The notes under the pieces are model-generated. The model saw only the letters and a program-made list of their open reading frames with translations, was not told where the DNA came from and ran no database searches. A program made the translations under genes and the position numbers. Below, piece by piece: positions 19,180 through 28,254 of a stretch of DNA of 64,000 bases (positions are counted from its first letter, which is position 1; the number at the start of each line of letters is the position of its first letter). This DNA comes from Aeromonas veronii. Its GTDB lineage: Bacteria > Pseudomonadota > Gammaproteobacteria > Enterobacterales > Aeromonadaceae. The stretch lies in assembly GCF_040215105.1 (NCBI RefSeq), contig NZ_CP157875.1:2905501-2969500 (forward strand), in the 5' to 3' direction.

Positions 19180-19839
19180 ATGAAACTGACTGTTCTGGTA
19201 CCGGCCCTGGCTGGTCTGTTGTGGGCAGGTAGCGCCCTGGCCGCTAGCCAACTGGAAATAAACAATCCCTACGTCATCCAGCTGCTCGACGGTGAACCCG
19301 TCAACCCGCAACTGCTCGACAAAGCCACCGTCTTCTCCATCGAGCCTGGCCGGCACCAGGTCGTCGTCGCCTTCGAAGGCAACTACTCCAGCCGCAGCGA
19401 AACCAAGCTGGTGACCGCCGAGCCCCTGGTGATCAACTTCAACGCCGCCGACAACCAGCAACTGTTCCTCGACTTCAAGAAACCCCGCAAGGAAGAGGAA
19501 GCTCGTCGTTTCATCAAGGATCAGAACGTGGTCCTGAAAGACAAAGCCACCGGCCAGGCTCTGAAGACCGAGCAATTCATCATGCCGACCGTGGGTGGCT
19601 TCCAGCTGACCCGTGACTACCAGCAAGAGCTCATCAAGATGGGCAAGGCATTCAATCAGCCCAAAACCGTTGCCGTCTCCACCGCCGCCGTGATGGCTGC
19701 CGCCAGCGCGCCGGTCGAAGTGGCGCCGAGCAAGGCCATGAGCAACCCGGAAGCCCTGACCCAGCTGCAGAGCTGGTACAACAAGGCCGATGCCGAGACC
19801 CGCAAGGCATTCCAGATCTGGGTGATCCAGCAGCAGTAA
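19180..19839 (+). CDS. DUF2057 (UPF0319) periplasmic protein
   Basis: A 219-residue secreted protein of the DUF2057 family (E. coli YccT/CsgI relatives). The signal peptide MKLTVLVPALAGLLWAGSALA is followed by ASQLEINNPYVIQLLDGEPV. The beta-rich central domain contains VFSIEPGRHQVVVAFEGNYSS, and the C terminus ends QLQSWYNKADAETRKAFQIWVIQQQ. The function in this organism is unknown; the E. coli relative has been linked to curli control. The start at 19180 follows AAGGAG. The gene is monocistronic with a good terminator. Confidence 0.87.
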   Translation: MKLTVLVPALAGLLWAGSALAASQLEINNPYVIQLLDGEPVNPQLLDKATVFSIEPGRHQVVVAFEGNYSSRSETKLVTAEPLVINFNAADNQQLFLDFKKPRKEEEARRFIKDQNVVLKDKATGQALKTEQFIMPTVGGFQLTRDYQQELIKMGKAFNQPKTVAVSTAAVMAAASAPVEVAPSKAMSNPEALTQLQSWYNKADAETRKAFQIWVIQQQ

Positions 19840-19860
19840 TGGCCACGCCATATCGATGCC

Positions 19861-19885
19861 AAAGGGGAGCCATGCTCCCCTTTTT
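19861..19885 (+). terminator. Terminator of the DUF2057 gene
   Basis: AAAGGGGAGC-CAT-GCTCCCCTTTTT begins 21 bases after the stop. It is a 10-bp stem with a terminal T run on the plus strand. Confidence 0.9.
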
Positions 19886-19918
19886 CACGCCCTTCTCAAA
19901 CCTTGGGCAGGCCGCCTC

Positions 19919-20815
19919 ATGACGCTTCGCATCTTCCATCACGACAGCTATTCCGCCCTCGCTCTGCCGGCGCGCCACCGCTTTCCCCTCGCCAAGTACC
20001 AGGCGCTGCAGCAGACCCTGTCGGCCCGGGGTTATCCCCTGGCACTGACGGCCCCCGCCAGCCGGGAGCAGCTCACCCGCGTTCATGACGAGCACTATGT
20101 GGAGGCCGCCCTCACCGGCGCCCTGGGCCGGGACGCCATCCGCCGACTCGGCTTTCCCTGGTCGCCCCTGCTTATCGAGCGTACCCTGCACTCGGTCGGG
20201 GCAACCATTGCCGCCAGCCGCCATGCCCTGGCCGAAGGGTGCGGCCTGCAGATCTCCGGTGGCTACCACCATGCCCACCGGGACTATGGCAGCGGTTTTT
20301 GCCTGTTCAACGATCTGGTGATTGCGGCCCAGACCTGTCTCGACGAGGGACGCTGCGAGCAGGTGCTCATCGTGGATCTCGATGTCCATCAGGGGGATGG
20401 CAGTGCGGCCCTGTGCACGGAGAGCCGGGAGATCATCACCCTCTCCCTCCATGGGGAGCGCAACTTCCCCTTCCACAAGCCCGCTTCCCATCTGGATTTC
20501 CCGCTGCCAGAGGCCATGGAGGACGATGCCTACCTCACCCCCCTGGAGCAGGCCCTCGCCCTGGCGCTGCGCCTCTATCAGCCGGATCTCATCCTCTATC
20601 AGGCCGGGGTGGATGTGCACCATGCCGACGAGCTGGGGTTTCTCTCCCTGAGCGATGCCGGGGTGCGCCAACGGGACGCCATGGTCTTTGACTGTGCGCG
20701 GCAGCATGGGCTGGCCATCGCCGCCGTGCCGGGAGGTGGCTATCGGCGAGACTGGCAGGCCCTGATCCCCCTGCATCTCTCCCTGTTTGAGGAGGCGCGG
20801 CGCCGCTTCGGCTAG
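19919..20815 (+). CDS. Histone deacetylase-like (class II HDAC/AcuC) amidohydrolase
   Basis: A 298-residue zinc-dependent deacetylase-fold protein. It has the active-site tandem histidines in SGGYHHAHRDYGSGFCLFND, the zinc-ligand motif VDLDVHQGDG (Asp and His), the second Asp in YQAGVDVHHADELG and the terminal PGGGY. Bacterial members deacetylate acetylated lysines, polyamines or other amides; the substrate here is unknown. The start at 19919 (MTLRIFHHDSYSALALPARH) is typical. An in-frame ATG 21 codons upstream overlaps the previous terminator and is rejected. The gene stands alone with its own downstream hairpin. Confidence 0.9.
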   Translation: MTLRIFHHDSYSALALPARHRFPLAKYQALQQTLSARGYPLALTAPASREQLTRVHDEHYVEAALTGALGRDAIRRLGFPWSPLLIERTLHSVGATIAASRHALAEGCGLQISGGYHHAHRDYGSGFCLFNDLVIAAQTCLDEGRCEQVLIVDLDVHQGDGSAALCTESREIITLSLHGERNFPFHKPASHLDFPLPEAMEDDAYLTPLEQALALALRLYQPDLILYQAGVDVHHADELGFLSLSDAGVRQRDAMVFDCARQHGLAIAAVPGGGYRRDWQALIPLHLSLFEEARRRFG

Positions 20816-20831
20816 CCCGCTCACCCCAAAC

Positions 20832-20863
20832 GAAGAGGCGGCCCAGGGGCCGCCTCTTCTTTA
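20832..20863 (+). terminator. Bidirectional terminator between HDAC-like gene and ycaD
   Basis: GAAGAGGCGGCCC and GGGCCGCCTCTTC pair in a 13-bp stem followed by TTTATATAAAG on the plus strand. It lies between convergent genes and may serve both. Confidence 0.8.
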
Positions 20864-20948
20864 TATAAAGCACAACAGTGACGGCTCAGCTCGCCCCCAG
20901 GATTGGCTAGCCGATTGACGGCCCGGTATCTGGCGCCTTTGCCCACCC

Positions 20949-22094
20949 TCAGGCATGAGCCACCGGCGTCCTGTGTGTCCCCATCTTGCGCAGCAGCATC
21001 AGCAGATAGATGAAGGAGACGCAGGCTATCATGACGAACAACAGGTTATCCGAGTAGCGCTGCATCAGCATCGCGGTCAGGGTCGGCCCCAGCAGACTGC
21101 CGATGGTATAGCTCAGCAGCAGCGCCTGGTTCATCGCCACCAGCTGATGCTGTTCGACCTTCTCGCAGGCCCAGGCCATGGCCACCGGATAGAGCGTGAA
21201 TCCCGCCGCCCCCAGGATGAACAAGGTCGGCCCCATGGCCGCGTTGCCGAGCATCCCCAGGGCCCCCAGGATCACCACGAACACCTGCACCCTCAGCACC
21301 GGCAAGCGTCCGAACCTGTCCGCCAGACGGCCGATGGGCCACTGCCCCAGGATGCCGGCACTCACCATCACCGCCATCCAGAAGCCGATGCCCCCGTCGC
21401 TCACGCCCTGATGATTCAGGTAGAGCGGCATCAGGCCATAGAGGGATCCCAGCACGATGCCGGAGATGATGCAGCCATCGACCCCGAGACGGGCCGATCG
21501 CAGGCGCAGCATGGGCCAGACCAGGGTGGTACTCTGCTGTTCCCCGTGCGCATTGACGATGCGAGTGAACAGCAATGGCAAGCTGGCCACCAGTATCAGA
21601 CCGGTGACCCAGGGCAATACCGCCATCAGCCCGGTCGGCACCTTGCTCACCAGGAGTTGCCCCAGCACCGTGCCCACGTAATAGACCATCATGTAGGCGG
21701 CCAGCAGACGGCCACGGTTGTGGGCGGTGCCGCTGCACATCAGTGCACTCTCCACCACCACCCAGATCATGGCGCAGCCGACCCCGGCGAGGAAACGCCA
21801 GCCGAGCCAGTTCCAGAATTCGAGGCTGATCCCGAGGCCTACACAGCCTGCGGCGAAGAGCAGGGAGGCCAGGTAGTAACTGCGGTTGAAGCCGACCCGT
21901 TTGATGAGCGACCCCGCCAGCAGGGTGCCCAGCAGGTTGCCGCTGAAATAGGAGGAGCTGACCATGCCCACCTGCCAGGTCGGCAGTTTTTCATGGGCCA
22001 GCCAGAGCGGTACCAGGGTATTCAGCACCGCGATGGCCAGGGTCAGCAGCAGGCCACAGAGCAATAACAGCACTGGCCGGGTATATGTGGTCAT
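20949..22094 (-). CDS. ycaD: MFS transporter YcaD
   Basis: A 381-residue, 12-transmembrane major-facilitator protein. It is strikingly close to E. coli YcaD (382 residues), e.g. [74 protein letters not shown] and [20 protein letters not shown]. The substrate is not established. The start at 22094 ([12 protein letters not shown]) matches the family; the ORF extends 8 codons further without a better ribosome site. It is convergent with the HDAC-like gene. Confidence 0.93.
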   Translation of the reverse strand: MTTYTRPVLLLLCGLLLTLAIAVLNTLVPLWLAHEKLPTWQVGMVSSSYFSGNLLGTLLAGSLIKRVGFNRSYYLASLLFAAGCVGLGISLEFWNWLGWRFLAGVGCAMIWVVVESALMCSGTAHNRGRLLAAYMMVYYVGTVLGQLLVSKVPTGLMAVLPWVTGLILVASLPLLFTRIVNAHGEQQSTTLVWPMLRLRSARLGVDGCIISGIVLGSLYGLMPLYLNHQGVSDGGIGFWMAVMVSAGILGQWPIGRLADRFGRLPVLRVQVFVVILGALGMLGNAAMGPTLFILGAAGFTLYPVAMAWACEKVEQHQLVAMNQALLLSYTIGSLLGPTLTAMLMQRYSDNLLFVMIACVSFIYLLMLLRKMGTHRTPVAHA

Positions 22095-22449
22095 GGATAA
22101 AACCGTGGGGAGAGGCAAAAATGCGAGCGCATCATGCCACCGCCAAAACCATTGTCAATCGCTCAGAGAGAGCGTCGGCGGGATTTTTTCAGGCCAGTGA
22201 TTGGTGCCCACAGTGCGACTCAGCGAGCGCCAGCTGAACCTTGTTCATATCCTGCTGATTATCTGGCGGTTTCTATATAAAGCGAGGGCCTTAAGCAGGG
22301 TTTGCCCTCCCCCCATGGGCAATGGCGACGGCCAGCATAAAGACGGAAGCGTGAAGAAGCGAGGTTGCAGAACACTGTGGGCCAAACAAAAAGCGCCCGC
22401 AGGCGCTTTGTGTGTCAGTCGGTGGCAACGCCAGCAAGGAGGCCCCGGC
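22095..22449. other. Intergenic region between ycaD and ylqF
   Basis: 355 bp between the ycaD start and the ylqF stop. It contains the ylqF terminator (22385-22409), and the rest should include the ycaD promoter. No coding signal or repeat was seen. Confidence 0.6.
22385..22409 (-). terminator. Terminator of ylqF
   Basis: On the minus strand AAAGCGCC-TGC-GGGCGCTTTTT, then GTTTGG, lies about 40 bases after the ylqF stop. It is a short GC-rich stem with a U tract. Confidence 0.75.
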
Positions 22450-23394
22450 TCAACGTTTCTTGGCGTACTTGCGACGGGCGCGGGCCTGACGCTGCTCCTC
22501 ACGCTCCGCCTTCTCCTTGGCCTTCTGCTCGGCCTCGGCATCCGCTTCGATGATCTCCGCGGCCACCATCTCCGGCGTTTCCAGGGAGATGCGGCCCAGC
22601 ATGCCGGAACGGAACTCGTTCACCAGGATCTCGGACGCCTTGTGCAGATCGGCAAGCCCCCCCTTGCGCATGAAGCCGCGCTGGCGGGCGATAAGCTCGA
22701 GCAGCTCGATCTCGGTTTGTGGCAGCTCGCTCAACTGGTAGCGCGTCTTGATCCGCTCGGGGTACGCCTTGATGAAGTAATCGGCGGCGAACATGGCGAT
22801 GTCGGCATAGTCGAACACCGTGTCCTTGATGGCGGCGGTGATAGCCAGCCGGTAGCCGCAGGAGGGCGGATTGAGCTTGGGCCAGAGGAAACCCGGGGTA
22901 TCGGTCAGGATAACGTTGTTGTCGAGCTTGATCCGCTGCTGGGACTTGGTCACCCCCGCCTCGTTGCCGGTGCGGGCGATGATGCGCCCCGCCAGGGTGT
23001 TGATCAGGGTCGACTTGCCCACGTTGGGGATGCCCATGATCATGGCCCGCACGCCGCGCAGGTCGAAGTTGCGCTCAGGCAGCATCTCGTGGCACAGGGT
23101 CAGCAGCGCCTTGATCTTCTCCGGCTCCTGCTGGGTCAGGGGCAGCGCCTTGATCCCCTTCTCTTTTTCCATGTGCGCCACCCACAGCTCGGTGATCTCG
23201 GGGTCGGCAAGATCCGCCTTGTTCAGCACCTTGATCACCGGGGTATCGCCGCGCAGCTCGGGCACCAGCGGGTTTTCGCTGGAGAAGGGGATGCGGGCAT
23301 CGATCATCTCGATGATGACATCGACCTGGGGCATGACCTCGGCAATCTCTTTGCGGGCCTTGTGCATGTGGCCGGGGAACCAGTTGATGGACAT
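22450..23394 (-). CDS. ylqF: Ribosome biogenesis GTPase YlqF/RbgA family
   Basis: A 314-residue circularly permuted GTPase of the YlqF/RbgA family, which assists large-subunit maturation in Bacillus. The G motifs occur in permuted order: G4 KVLNKADL, G5-like, G1 GIPNVGKST, G2 and G3 DTPGFLWPK. The family N terminus MSINWFPGHMHKARKEIAEV confirms the start at 23394; 50 upstream in-frame codons are non-homologous. The C terminus is highly charged (KAKEKAEREEQRQARARRKYAKKR region), suitable for rRNA contact. Confidence 0.92.
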   Translation of the reverse strand: MSINWFPGHMHKARKEIAEVMPQVDVIIEMIDARIPFSSENPLVPELRGDTPVIKVLNKADLADPEITELWVAHMEKEKGIKALPLTQQEPEKIKALLTLCHEMLPERNFDLRGVRAMIMGIPNVGKSTLINTLAGRIIARTGNEAGVTKSQQRIKLDNNVILTDTPGFLWPKLNPPSCGYRLAITAAIKDTVFDYADIAMFAADYFIKAYPERIKTRYQLSELPQTEIELLELIARQRGFMRKGGLADLHKASEILVNEFRSGMLGRISLETPEMVAAEIIEADAEAEQKAKEKAEREEQRQARARRKYAKKR

Positions 23395-23638
23395 ATCCGT
23401 GACTCTCTGTAAGGGCTGCAGGCGCTGGCTTACGGGAACGCGCGGCGAGCGATGGCGGACGTCTGGCGTCGCAAGGGGGCGCATTTTACCCGTTGGCGCC
23501 TCAATTTGACAGGTGATTCTAGTCAGATAAAAGCAAACCACCAAGCCGCTGGCTCCCCCTGCCCGCCTTTATTCAGGGCGGGAAACTGACAGAGCCATCA
23601 TCAATAAGTGATTGATACAACATAACATTTAGCTAACA

Positions 23639-23694
23639 CCTTCATCGGATTGTCATCCAATTTCACTAAAAGTGTCATCCGGCCCCTCTAGGCT
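23639..23694 (+). promoter_or_regulatory. Four-heptamer Pho box and -10 of the alkaline phosphatase operon
   Basis: Four PhoB-type heptamers lie on an exact 11-bp period: CCTTCAT (23639), TTGTCAT (23650), TTTCACT (23661) and GTGTCAT (23672), separated by 4-bp spacers. Ten bases after the last is TAGGCT (23689-23694), a plausible -10. PhoB-activated promoters lack a -35 and use this geometry. The ATG of the first phosphatase follows 30 bp downstream with AAGGAG. Confidence 0.85.
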
Positions 23695-23724
23695 GCGCTC
23701 AGGTTTTACAAGGAGCGAACCCCA

Positions 23725-25116
23725 ATGAGAAAGATGGCAGGACTTGCATTGATGATCGGAGCCGCCCTGGCCGCTGGCTGCAATTCCACAAACGACAGCA
23801 ATCCCCCCGAACCCCGCGCCAAGAACGTGATCTTCTTCCTCGGCGATGGCATGGGCCTCAACACCCTGACCGCGGCCCGTATCTACGGCGTCGGTGAAGA
23901 GGGGGATCTCACCATAGACACCCTGCCGGAGACGGCCTTCATCAAGACCTACTCCCACGATGCCCAGGTCACCGACTCGGCCCCCTCCATGGCGGCCTAC
24001 ATGACCGGGGTCAAGAGCAACAACGGCGTCATCAGCATGGACAGCGACGCCACCCAGGAGGCCGACTGCAACCAGAGTGTCGGCAAGCCGGTCACCACCT
24101 TGCTGGAGCTGGCCAAGGCTGACGGGCGCGGCACCGGCATCGTCACCAGCACCCGGGTGACTCACGCTACCCCGGCCGCCACCTATGCCCACATCTGCAA
24201 CCGGGATCTGGAGGCAGACATCGCCGCCCAGATGGTTCCGGGTGGCGCCGGCTACAACGGGGCCCTGAAAGAGGGGCTGGACGTGGTGCTCGGGGGCGGC
24301 AGCAGCTTCTTCCTGCCCACCGCCGACAAGGGCAAGCGCACCGATGGTCGCAACCTGGTGAGCGAGATGCAGGCCAAGGGCTACCAGTTTGCCAGCACCC
24401 TCGACGAGCTGAACCAGGCCGATGCCAGCAAGCCGCTGCTGGGATTGTTCGGTTCGAGCCACATGAAATATGACCTGGACAGACCGGCCAGCGAGCCTTC
24501 CTTGAGCCAGATGACACTGGCTGCCATCAAGCAGCTCCAGGGCAAGGAGAAGGGTTACTTCCTGATGGTGGAAGGGGGACGCATCGATCACGCCCTGCAC
24601 GACACCAACGCCAAGCGCGCCCTGCAGGACACCATCGCCTTCGATGACGCCATCAAGGCCGCCATCCTTGAGGTGAAGAAAACCGATCCCGAACTGCAGA
24701 ATACCCTGATCGTGGTCACCGCCGACCATGACCATACCCTGGTACTGAACGGCTATGCCAAGCGTACCGGCAAGACCACTGCCAGCAACCCGGGCGTGCT
24801 CGGGCTGGTGAAGAACTACACCGATGGCGAACCCAGCAAGGACGCCGACGGCATGCCTTACACCATCATCGGCTTTGGCAACGGCTACAACCGGGTAGAA
24901 GGCCCGCGCAGCAGCGTGGCCGCCCTCGATGACGCCACCGTCTCCGCCGACGATTACCACCAGGAGGTGGTGGTCAGCACCGGCGACATCGGCAACGAAA
25001 CCCATGGCGGCACCGACGTCTTCCTCGGCGCCATCGGCCAGGGAGCGGACAGCTTCCACGGCTCTCTCGATAACACCGCCGTGTTCGGCAAGGTCAAGGC
25101 TGCGGCCAAGCTGTAA
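23725..25116 (+). CDS. Alkaline phosphatase, predicted lipoprotein
   Basis: A 463-residue PhoA-superfamily phosphomonoesterase that would release phosphate from organic esters outside the inner membrane. The N terminus MRKMAGLALMIGAALAAGC is a lipoprotein signal (lipobox LAAGC, +2 Asn), predicting outer-membrane anchoring. The metal and nucleophile motifs are intact: VIFFLGDGMG, nucleophile Ser in TDSAPSMAAYMTG, VTHATPAATYAHI, MVEGGRIDHALHD, TADHDHT and ETHGGTDV. It starts just after a Pho box and is followed 11 bp later by a second, related phosphatase. Confidence 0.93.
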   Translation: MRKMAGLALMIGAALAAGCNSTNDSNPPEPRAKNVIFFLGDGMGLNTLTAARIYGVGEEGDLTIDTLPETAFIKTYSHDAQVTDSAPSMAAYMTGVKSNNGVISMDSDATQEADCNQSVGKPVTTLLELAKADGRGTGIVTSTRVTHATPAATYAHICNRDLEADIAAQMVPGGAGYNGALKEGLDVVLGGGSSFFLPTADKGKRTDGRNLVSEMQAKGYQFASTLDELNQADASKPLLGLFGSSHMKYDLDRPASEPSLSQMTLAAIKQLQGKEKGYFLMVEGGRIDHALHDTNAKRALQDTIAFDDAIKAAILEVKKTDPELQNTLIVVTADHDHTLVLNGYAKRTGKTTASNPGVLGLVKNYTDGEPSKDADGMPYTIIGFGNGYNRVEGPRSSVAALDDATVSADDYHQEVVVSTGDIGNETHGGTDVFLGAIGQGADSFHGSLDNTAVFGKVKAAAKL

Positions 25117-25127
25117 GGAGCATTCTG

Positions 25128-26501
25128 ATGAAATCAGCCATGAATAAAACCCTCGTCTGCACCGCCCTACTGGGAGCCCTGGCGGGCCAGGCCCAGGCCA
25201 GCGACGCCAAGAACGTGATCCTCTTCATCGGTGACGGCATGGGTCCCACCGTCCTCACCGCCACCCGCCTGTTCAAGGTCGGTGAAGAGGGGGATCTGGA
25301 GATCATGAAACTGCCCCGTAGCGCACGCATCAAGACCTTCTCCAACGATGCCCAGACCACGGATTCGGCCCCCTCCATGGCGGCCTACACCACGGGCGTC
25401 AAGATGAACAACGAGGTCATTGCCATGAGCAGCGATACCCAGGCCGTGGCGCCGGGCAAAGATGTGAATGGCAACAAGGGCGTCAACAACTGCACCAGCG
25501 ACAATGGCACCCCGGTGCCCACCCTGCTGGAGCTGGCCAAGGCGGCGGGCAAGTCCGTCGGCGCCGTCACCACCACCGAGCTGACCCACGCCACCCCGGC
25601 CGCCACCTACTCCCACATCTGCCACCGGGATGCGGCCTATGCCATCGCCGAGCAGGCGGTGCCGGGCGGTGCCGGTTTCAACACCGCCCTCGGGGATGGG
25701 GTGGATGTACTGCTGGGGGGCGGCGCCAATCACTGGACCCCTTATAGCGCCAGCAACAAGGGGGGCCGCGCCGATGGCCGGGATCTCACCGCCGAGCTCA
25801 GCGCCCAGGGTTATCAATACGTCACCACCCAGAGCGATCTCGCCAAGGTGCAGAACGGCAAGGTGCTGGGGCTGTTCAGTGCCAAATCACACCTCGACTA
25901 CGAGCTGGACCGGGTCGCCAAGGGCGCGGCCAACACCCAGCCGTCACTCTCCGAGATGACCGCCAAGGCGATCGATCTCTTGAGTCAGAACAGCGAGGGC
26001 TACTTCCTGATGGTGGAAGGGGGACGCATCGACCACGCCCTTCACGCCACCAACGCCAAACGGTCGCTGACCGATGCGGTGGCTCTGGACGAGGCGGTGA
26101 AGACGGCATTGGCCAAGGTGGATCTCGCCAACACCCTGATCGTGGTGACGGCGGATCACGACCACACCATGACCATCAACGGCTACTCCGCCAAGGGCAA
26201 CCCCGTGCTGGATCTGGTGAAAAATGAGGATGGTTCGACCCAGAACGACGCCCAGGGCAAACCCTTCACCACCCTGGTGTTCGGCAACGGCCCTACCCGT
26301 CACGACGTTCGCCCCACCCTCACCAGCGATCAGGTGATGGCGGATGACTACCTGCAGGAGACCGGCGTCAAGCTCGGCTCCGAGACCCACGGCGGCGGCG
26401 ATGTCATGCTGTTCGCCGGCGGCGCCGGCAGCGACCGCTTCAAGGGCACCCTCGACAACACCCGCGTGTTCGGCAAGTTGCGGGAGGCGCTCGGTCTGTA
26501 A
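25128..26501 (+). CDS. Alkaline phosphatase, predicted soluble periplasmic
   Basis: A 457-residue paralogue of the preceding protein. It has the same motifs (VILFIGDGMGPTVLTATR, Ser in TDSAPSMAAYTTG, THATPAATYSHICHRD, MVEGGRIDHALHA, VTADHDHTM, SETHGGGDV) but a type I signal peptide, ALLGALAGQAQA cut before SDAKN, and no lipobox. The ATG at 25128 has AAGGAG and lies 11 bp after the first gene, so both come from one Pho-controlled transcript. A tandem duplication followed by divergence in localisation is the likely origin. Confidence 0.93.
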   Translation: MKSAMNKTLVCTALLGALAGQAQASDAKNVILFIGDGMGPTVLTATRLFKVGEEGDLEIMKLPRSARIKTFSNDAQTTDSAPSMAAYTTGVKMNNEVIAMSSDTQAVAPGKDVNGNKGVNNCTSDNGTPVPTLLELAKAAGKSVGAVTTTELTHATPAATYSHICHRDAAYAIAEQAVPGGAGFNTALGDGVDVLLGGGANHWTPYSASNKGGRADGRDLTAELSAQGYQYVTTQSDLAKVQNGKVLGLFSAKSHLDYELDRVAKGAANTQPSLSEMTAKAIDLLSQNSEGYFLMVEGGRIDHALHATNAKRSLTDAVALDEAVKTALAKVDLANTLIVVTADHDHTMTINGYSAKGNPVLDLVKNEDGSTQNDAQGKPFTTLVFGNGPTRHDVRPTLTSDQVMADDYLQETGVKLGSETHGGGDVMLFAGGAGSDRFKGTLDNTRVFGKLREALGL

Positions 26502-26547
26502 GCGGCGGGGGCCAGCCGATAAGCGCTGGCCCCTGCTCTTTCGAGCG

Positions 26548-27234
26548 ATGCTTATGATTCGACTCTTGTTTCCTCTCTGGCTGCTCGCCAGCCCCGCGAC
26601 AAGCCAGGCCTACTTCGACGACGTTCCGGACTTGGCCACCCGCATCAGCTACCAGAACCGGGTGACCGGTGCCGATGGCATCGCCCGGGAGAGCCACTGG
26701 CAAGAAAAATGGATGCGGGTCGGCAACCAGGTGTGGAGCCAGCGGCTCATCCCCATACCCCTGGCCCGCGCCTATCACGCCACCCATGACGCCAATCCTG
26801 GCCACAAGCATTTCACCCATCAGATGGCGGCCCGCTGGGTCAGCCAGAGCGACGAGGGCCTGCAACTGCGCTACGCCGACGCCTGGCACAACCAGTTGGT
26901 GGACGTTCCTCCCGAGGAGTACGGCCAGGTCGGTTTTACCCCCAATTGGGACAAGATCCGCTACCTGGTGGATCCGGCCCTGCTGCAGGGCATGACGCCA
27001 CTGGACGAGGCGGCCCCCGCCCAGGCCCGCTGGTATGAAAAACGCGAGGGCAAGCAACGCACCCGCATCCTCTGGTCCAGTCAGTGGCAACTCCCTCTGG
27101 TGGTGGAGTCCGCGAGTCTGGATGGTTATCGCAGTTACCGGATGGAAGTGACCCCGAAGTCACTGCCAAAGACCCTGCCCTGGCAGCAGCTCGATGGCTA
27201 CCAGACGCTGGATCTGCGGGACTTCTTCGATTAG
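26548..27234 (+). CDS. Secreted protein of unknown function downstream of the phosphatases
   Basis: A 228-residue protein I do not recognise. It has a signal peptide (MLMIRLLFPLWLLASPATSQA, cut before YFDDVPD). The mature part is rich in aromatic and charged residues (LATRISYQNRVTGADGIARE, ARAYHATHDANPGHKHFTHQ, WHNQLVDVPPEEYGQVGF, YRMEVTPKSLPK). The start is ATG 26548 or 26554. It begins 46 bp after the second phosphatase with no terminator seen, so it is probably the third gene of the Pho operon. A role in phosphatase maturation or phospho-substrate handling is inference from context only. Confidence 0.75.
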   Translation: MLMIRLLFPLWLLASPATSQAYFDDVPDLATRISYQNRVTGADGIARESHWQEKWMRVGNQVWSQRLIPIPLARAYHATHDANPGHKHFTHQMAARWVSQSDEGLQLRYADAWHNQLVDVPPEEYGQVGFTPNWDKIRYLVDPALLQGMTPLDEAAPAQARWYEKREGKQRTRILWSSQWQLPLVVESASLDGYRSYRMEVTPKSLPKTLPWQQLDGYQTLDLRDFFD

Positions 27235-27307
27235 CGGATAAGCACACCCCGGTACGCCTGCCCAGCATCATGATACACTCCCGCCATTCTCTGTCGGGCC
27301 CTTGCTC

Positions 27308-28039
27308 ATGTCGCTGCGCACTCTGCTTTTATCATGCTCGTTCTGGCTGCTGGTGCCTTGCGCCAGCGCCGTGACCGTCATCGCCGGACAGGTGCCCCCC
27401 TATGTCATCCAGTCACAACAGGGGGCGCCGAGCGGCATGGTCATCGAAGTGCTGGAAGAGGCGGCGCGCCGACTGCATGAACCCCTGCACATCGAGCTGA
27501 TGCCCATGGCCCGCGCCGTGGAGCAAGCCAGATACCGGGCGGACGTCCTGCTGGTGCCCCCCGTCAAGAGCCCCCAGCGCGCCCCCCGTTTTCTCTGGAT
27601 AACCCCCTTGCTGGACGAGGCTTTCGTGCTGGTGACGCACCGCCACCATCACCCCGCCCCTGTCACGGTCGGTGAACTGCCCTCCCTGTCACTCGGCGCC
27701 ATGCGCGGCTCTTATGGCCATAGCCTGAGCCGGACGCTGCCCGAGCAGCGGGTCGAGACCGTCGCCGAGGAGCTCAACAACGCCAACAAACTGGCCCGTG
27801 GGCGCATTCAGGTCTGGGCCGTGGCCTGGAATACCGCCCGCTATGCCCAGAGACAGGCGGGCCTGCCCCTCAATGACCTGGTGCGGGGTGACACCTTGCA
27901 GACCACGCCGCTCTACCTGGCCGCCCATCCCGGTTTTCCACCCAAGGAGGCGGCGCGCTGGCGTCAGGTCATCCATGAGATGCGAGCCGACGGGACGCTG
28001 GCCCGCATCCTCAAGCAGTACGACTACCAGACCCCCTGA
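27308..28039 (+). CDS. Periplasmic substrate-binding-protein-like (PBP type 2) protein
   Basis: A 243-residue secreted protein. The signal peptide MSLRTLLLSCSFWLLVPCASA is followed by VTVIAGQVPPYVIQSQQGAPSGMVIEVLEEAARRL, the typical start of an SBP_bac_3 fold. Later come LMPMARAVEQARYRADVLL, TPLLDEAFVLVTHR, GAMRGSYGHSL and MRADGTLARILKQYDYQTP. No transporter genes adjoin it, as is common for orphan members. The ligand is unknown. A TTG two codons upstream is an alternative start. Confidence 0.8.
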   Translation: MSLRTLLLSCSFWLLVPCASAVTVIAGQVPPYVIQSQQGAPSGMVIEVLEEAARRLHEPLHIELMPMARAVEQARYRADVLLVPPVKSPQRAPRFLWITPLLDEAFVLVTHRHHHPAPVTVGELPSLSLGAMRGSYGHSLSRTLPEQRVETVAEELNNANKLARGRIQVWAVAWNTARYAQRQAGLPLNDLVRGDTLQTTPLYLAAHPGFPPKEAARWRQVIHEMRADGTLARILKQYDYQTP

Positions 28040-28254
28040 CATTGCCAAAGCCTGTGGGAATGGTTATGGTATCCACATGAAAGCACTCATGATTTTTTCC
28101 AGTCCGCTCACACCCCGTTGAGCCCCCGCCCTCGCCCTGCAGCGCGAGTCGCTCGGGGGCATCGCGCTTGCGATCTCGTTACACAATCCCGATTTATCTC
28201 TCGACCAGCTTGCCCGTCATCCTGGTCTTGTCAGCCATTGATAAGGAATGCCCT

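Noticed and set aside
22201..23412. A 403-codon plus-strand frame across ylqF
   Set aside because: It is antisense to the YlqF GTPase, whose motifs are all intact. The frame has shadow-type composition.
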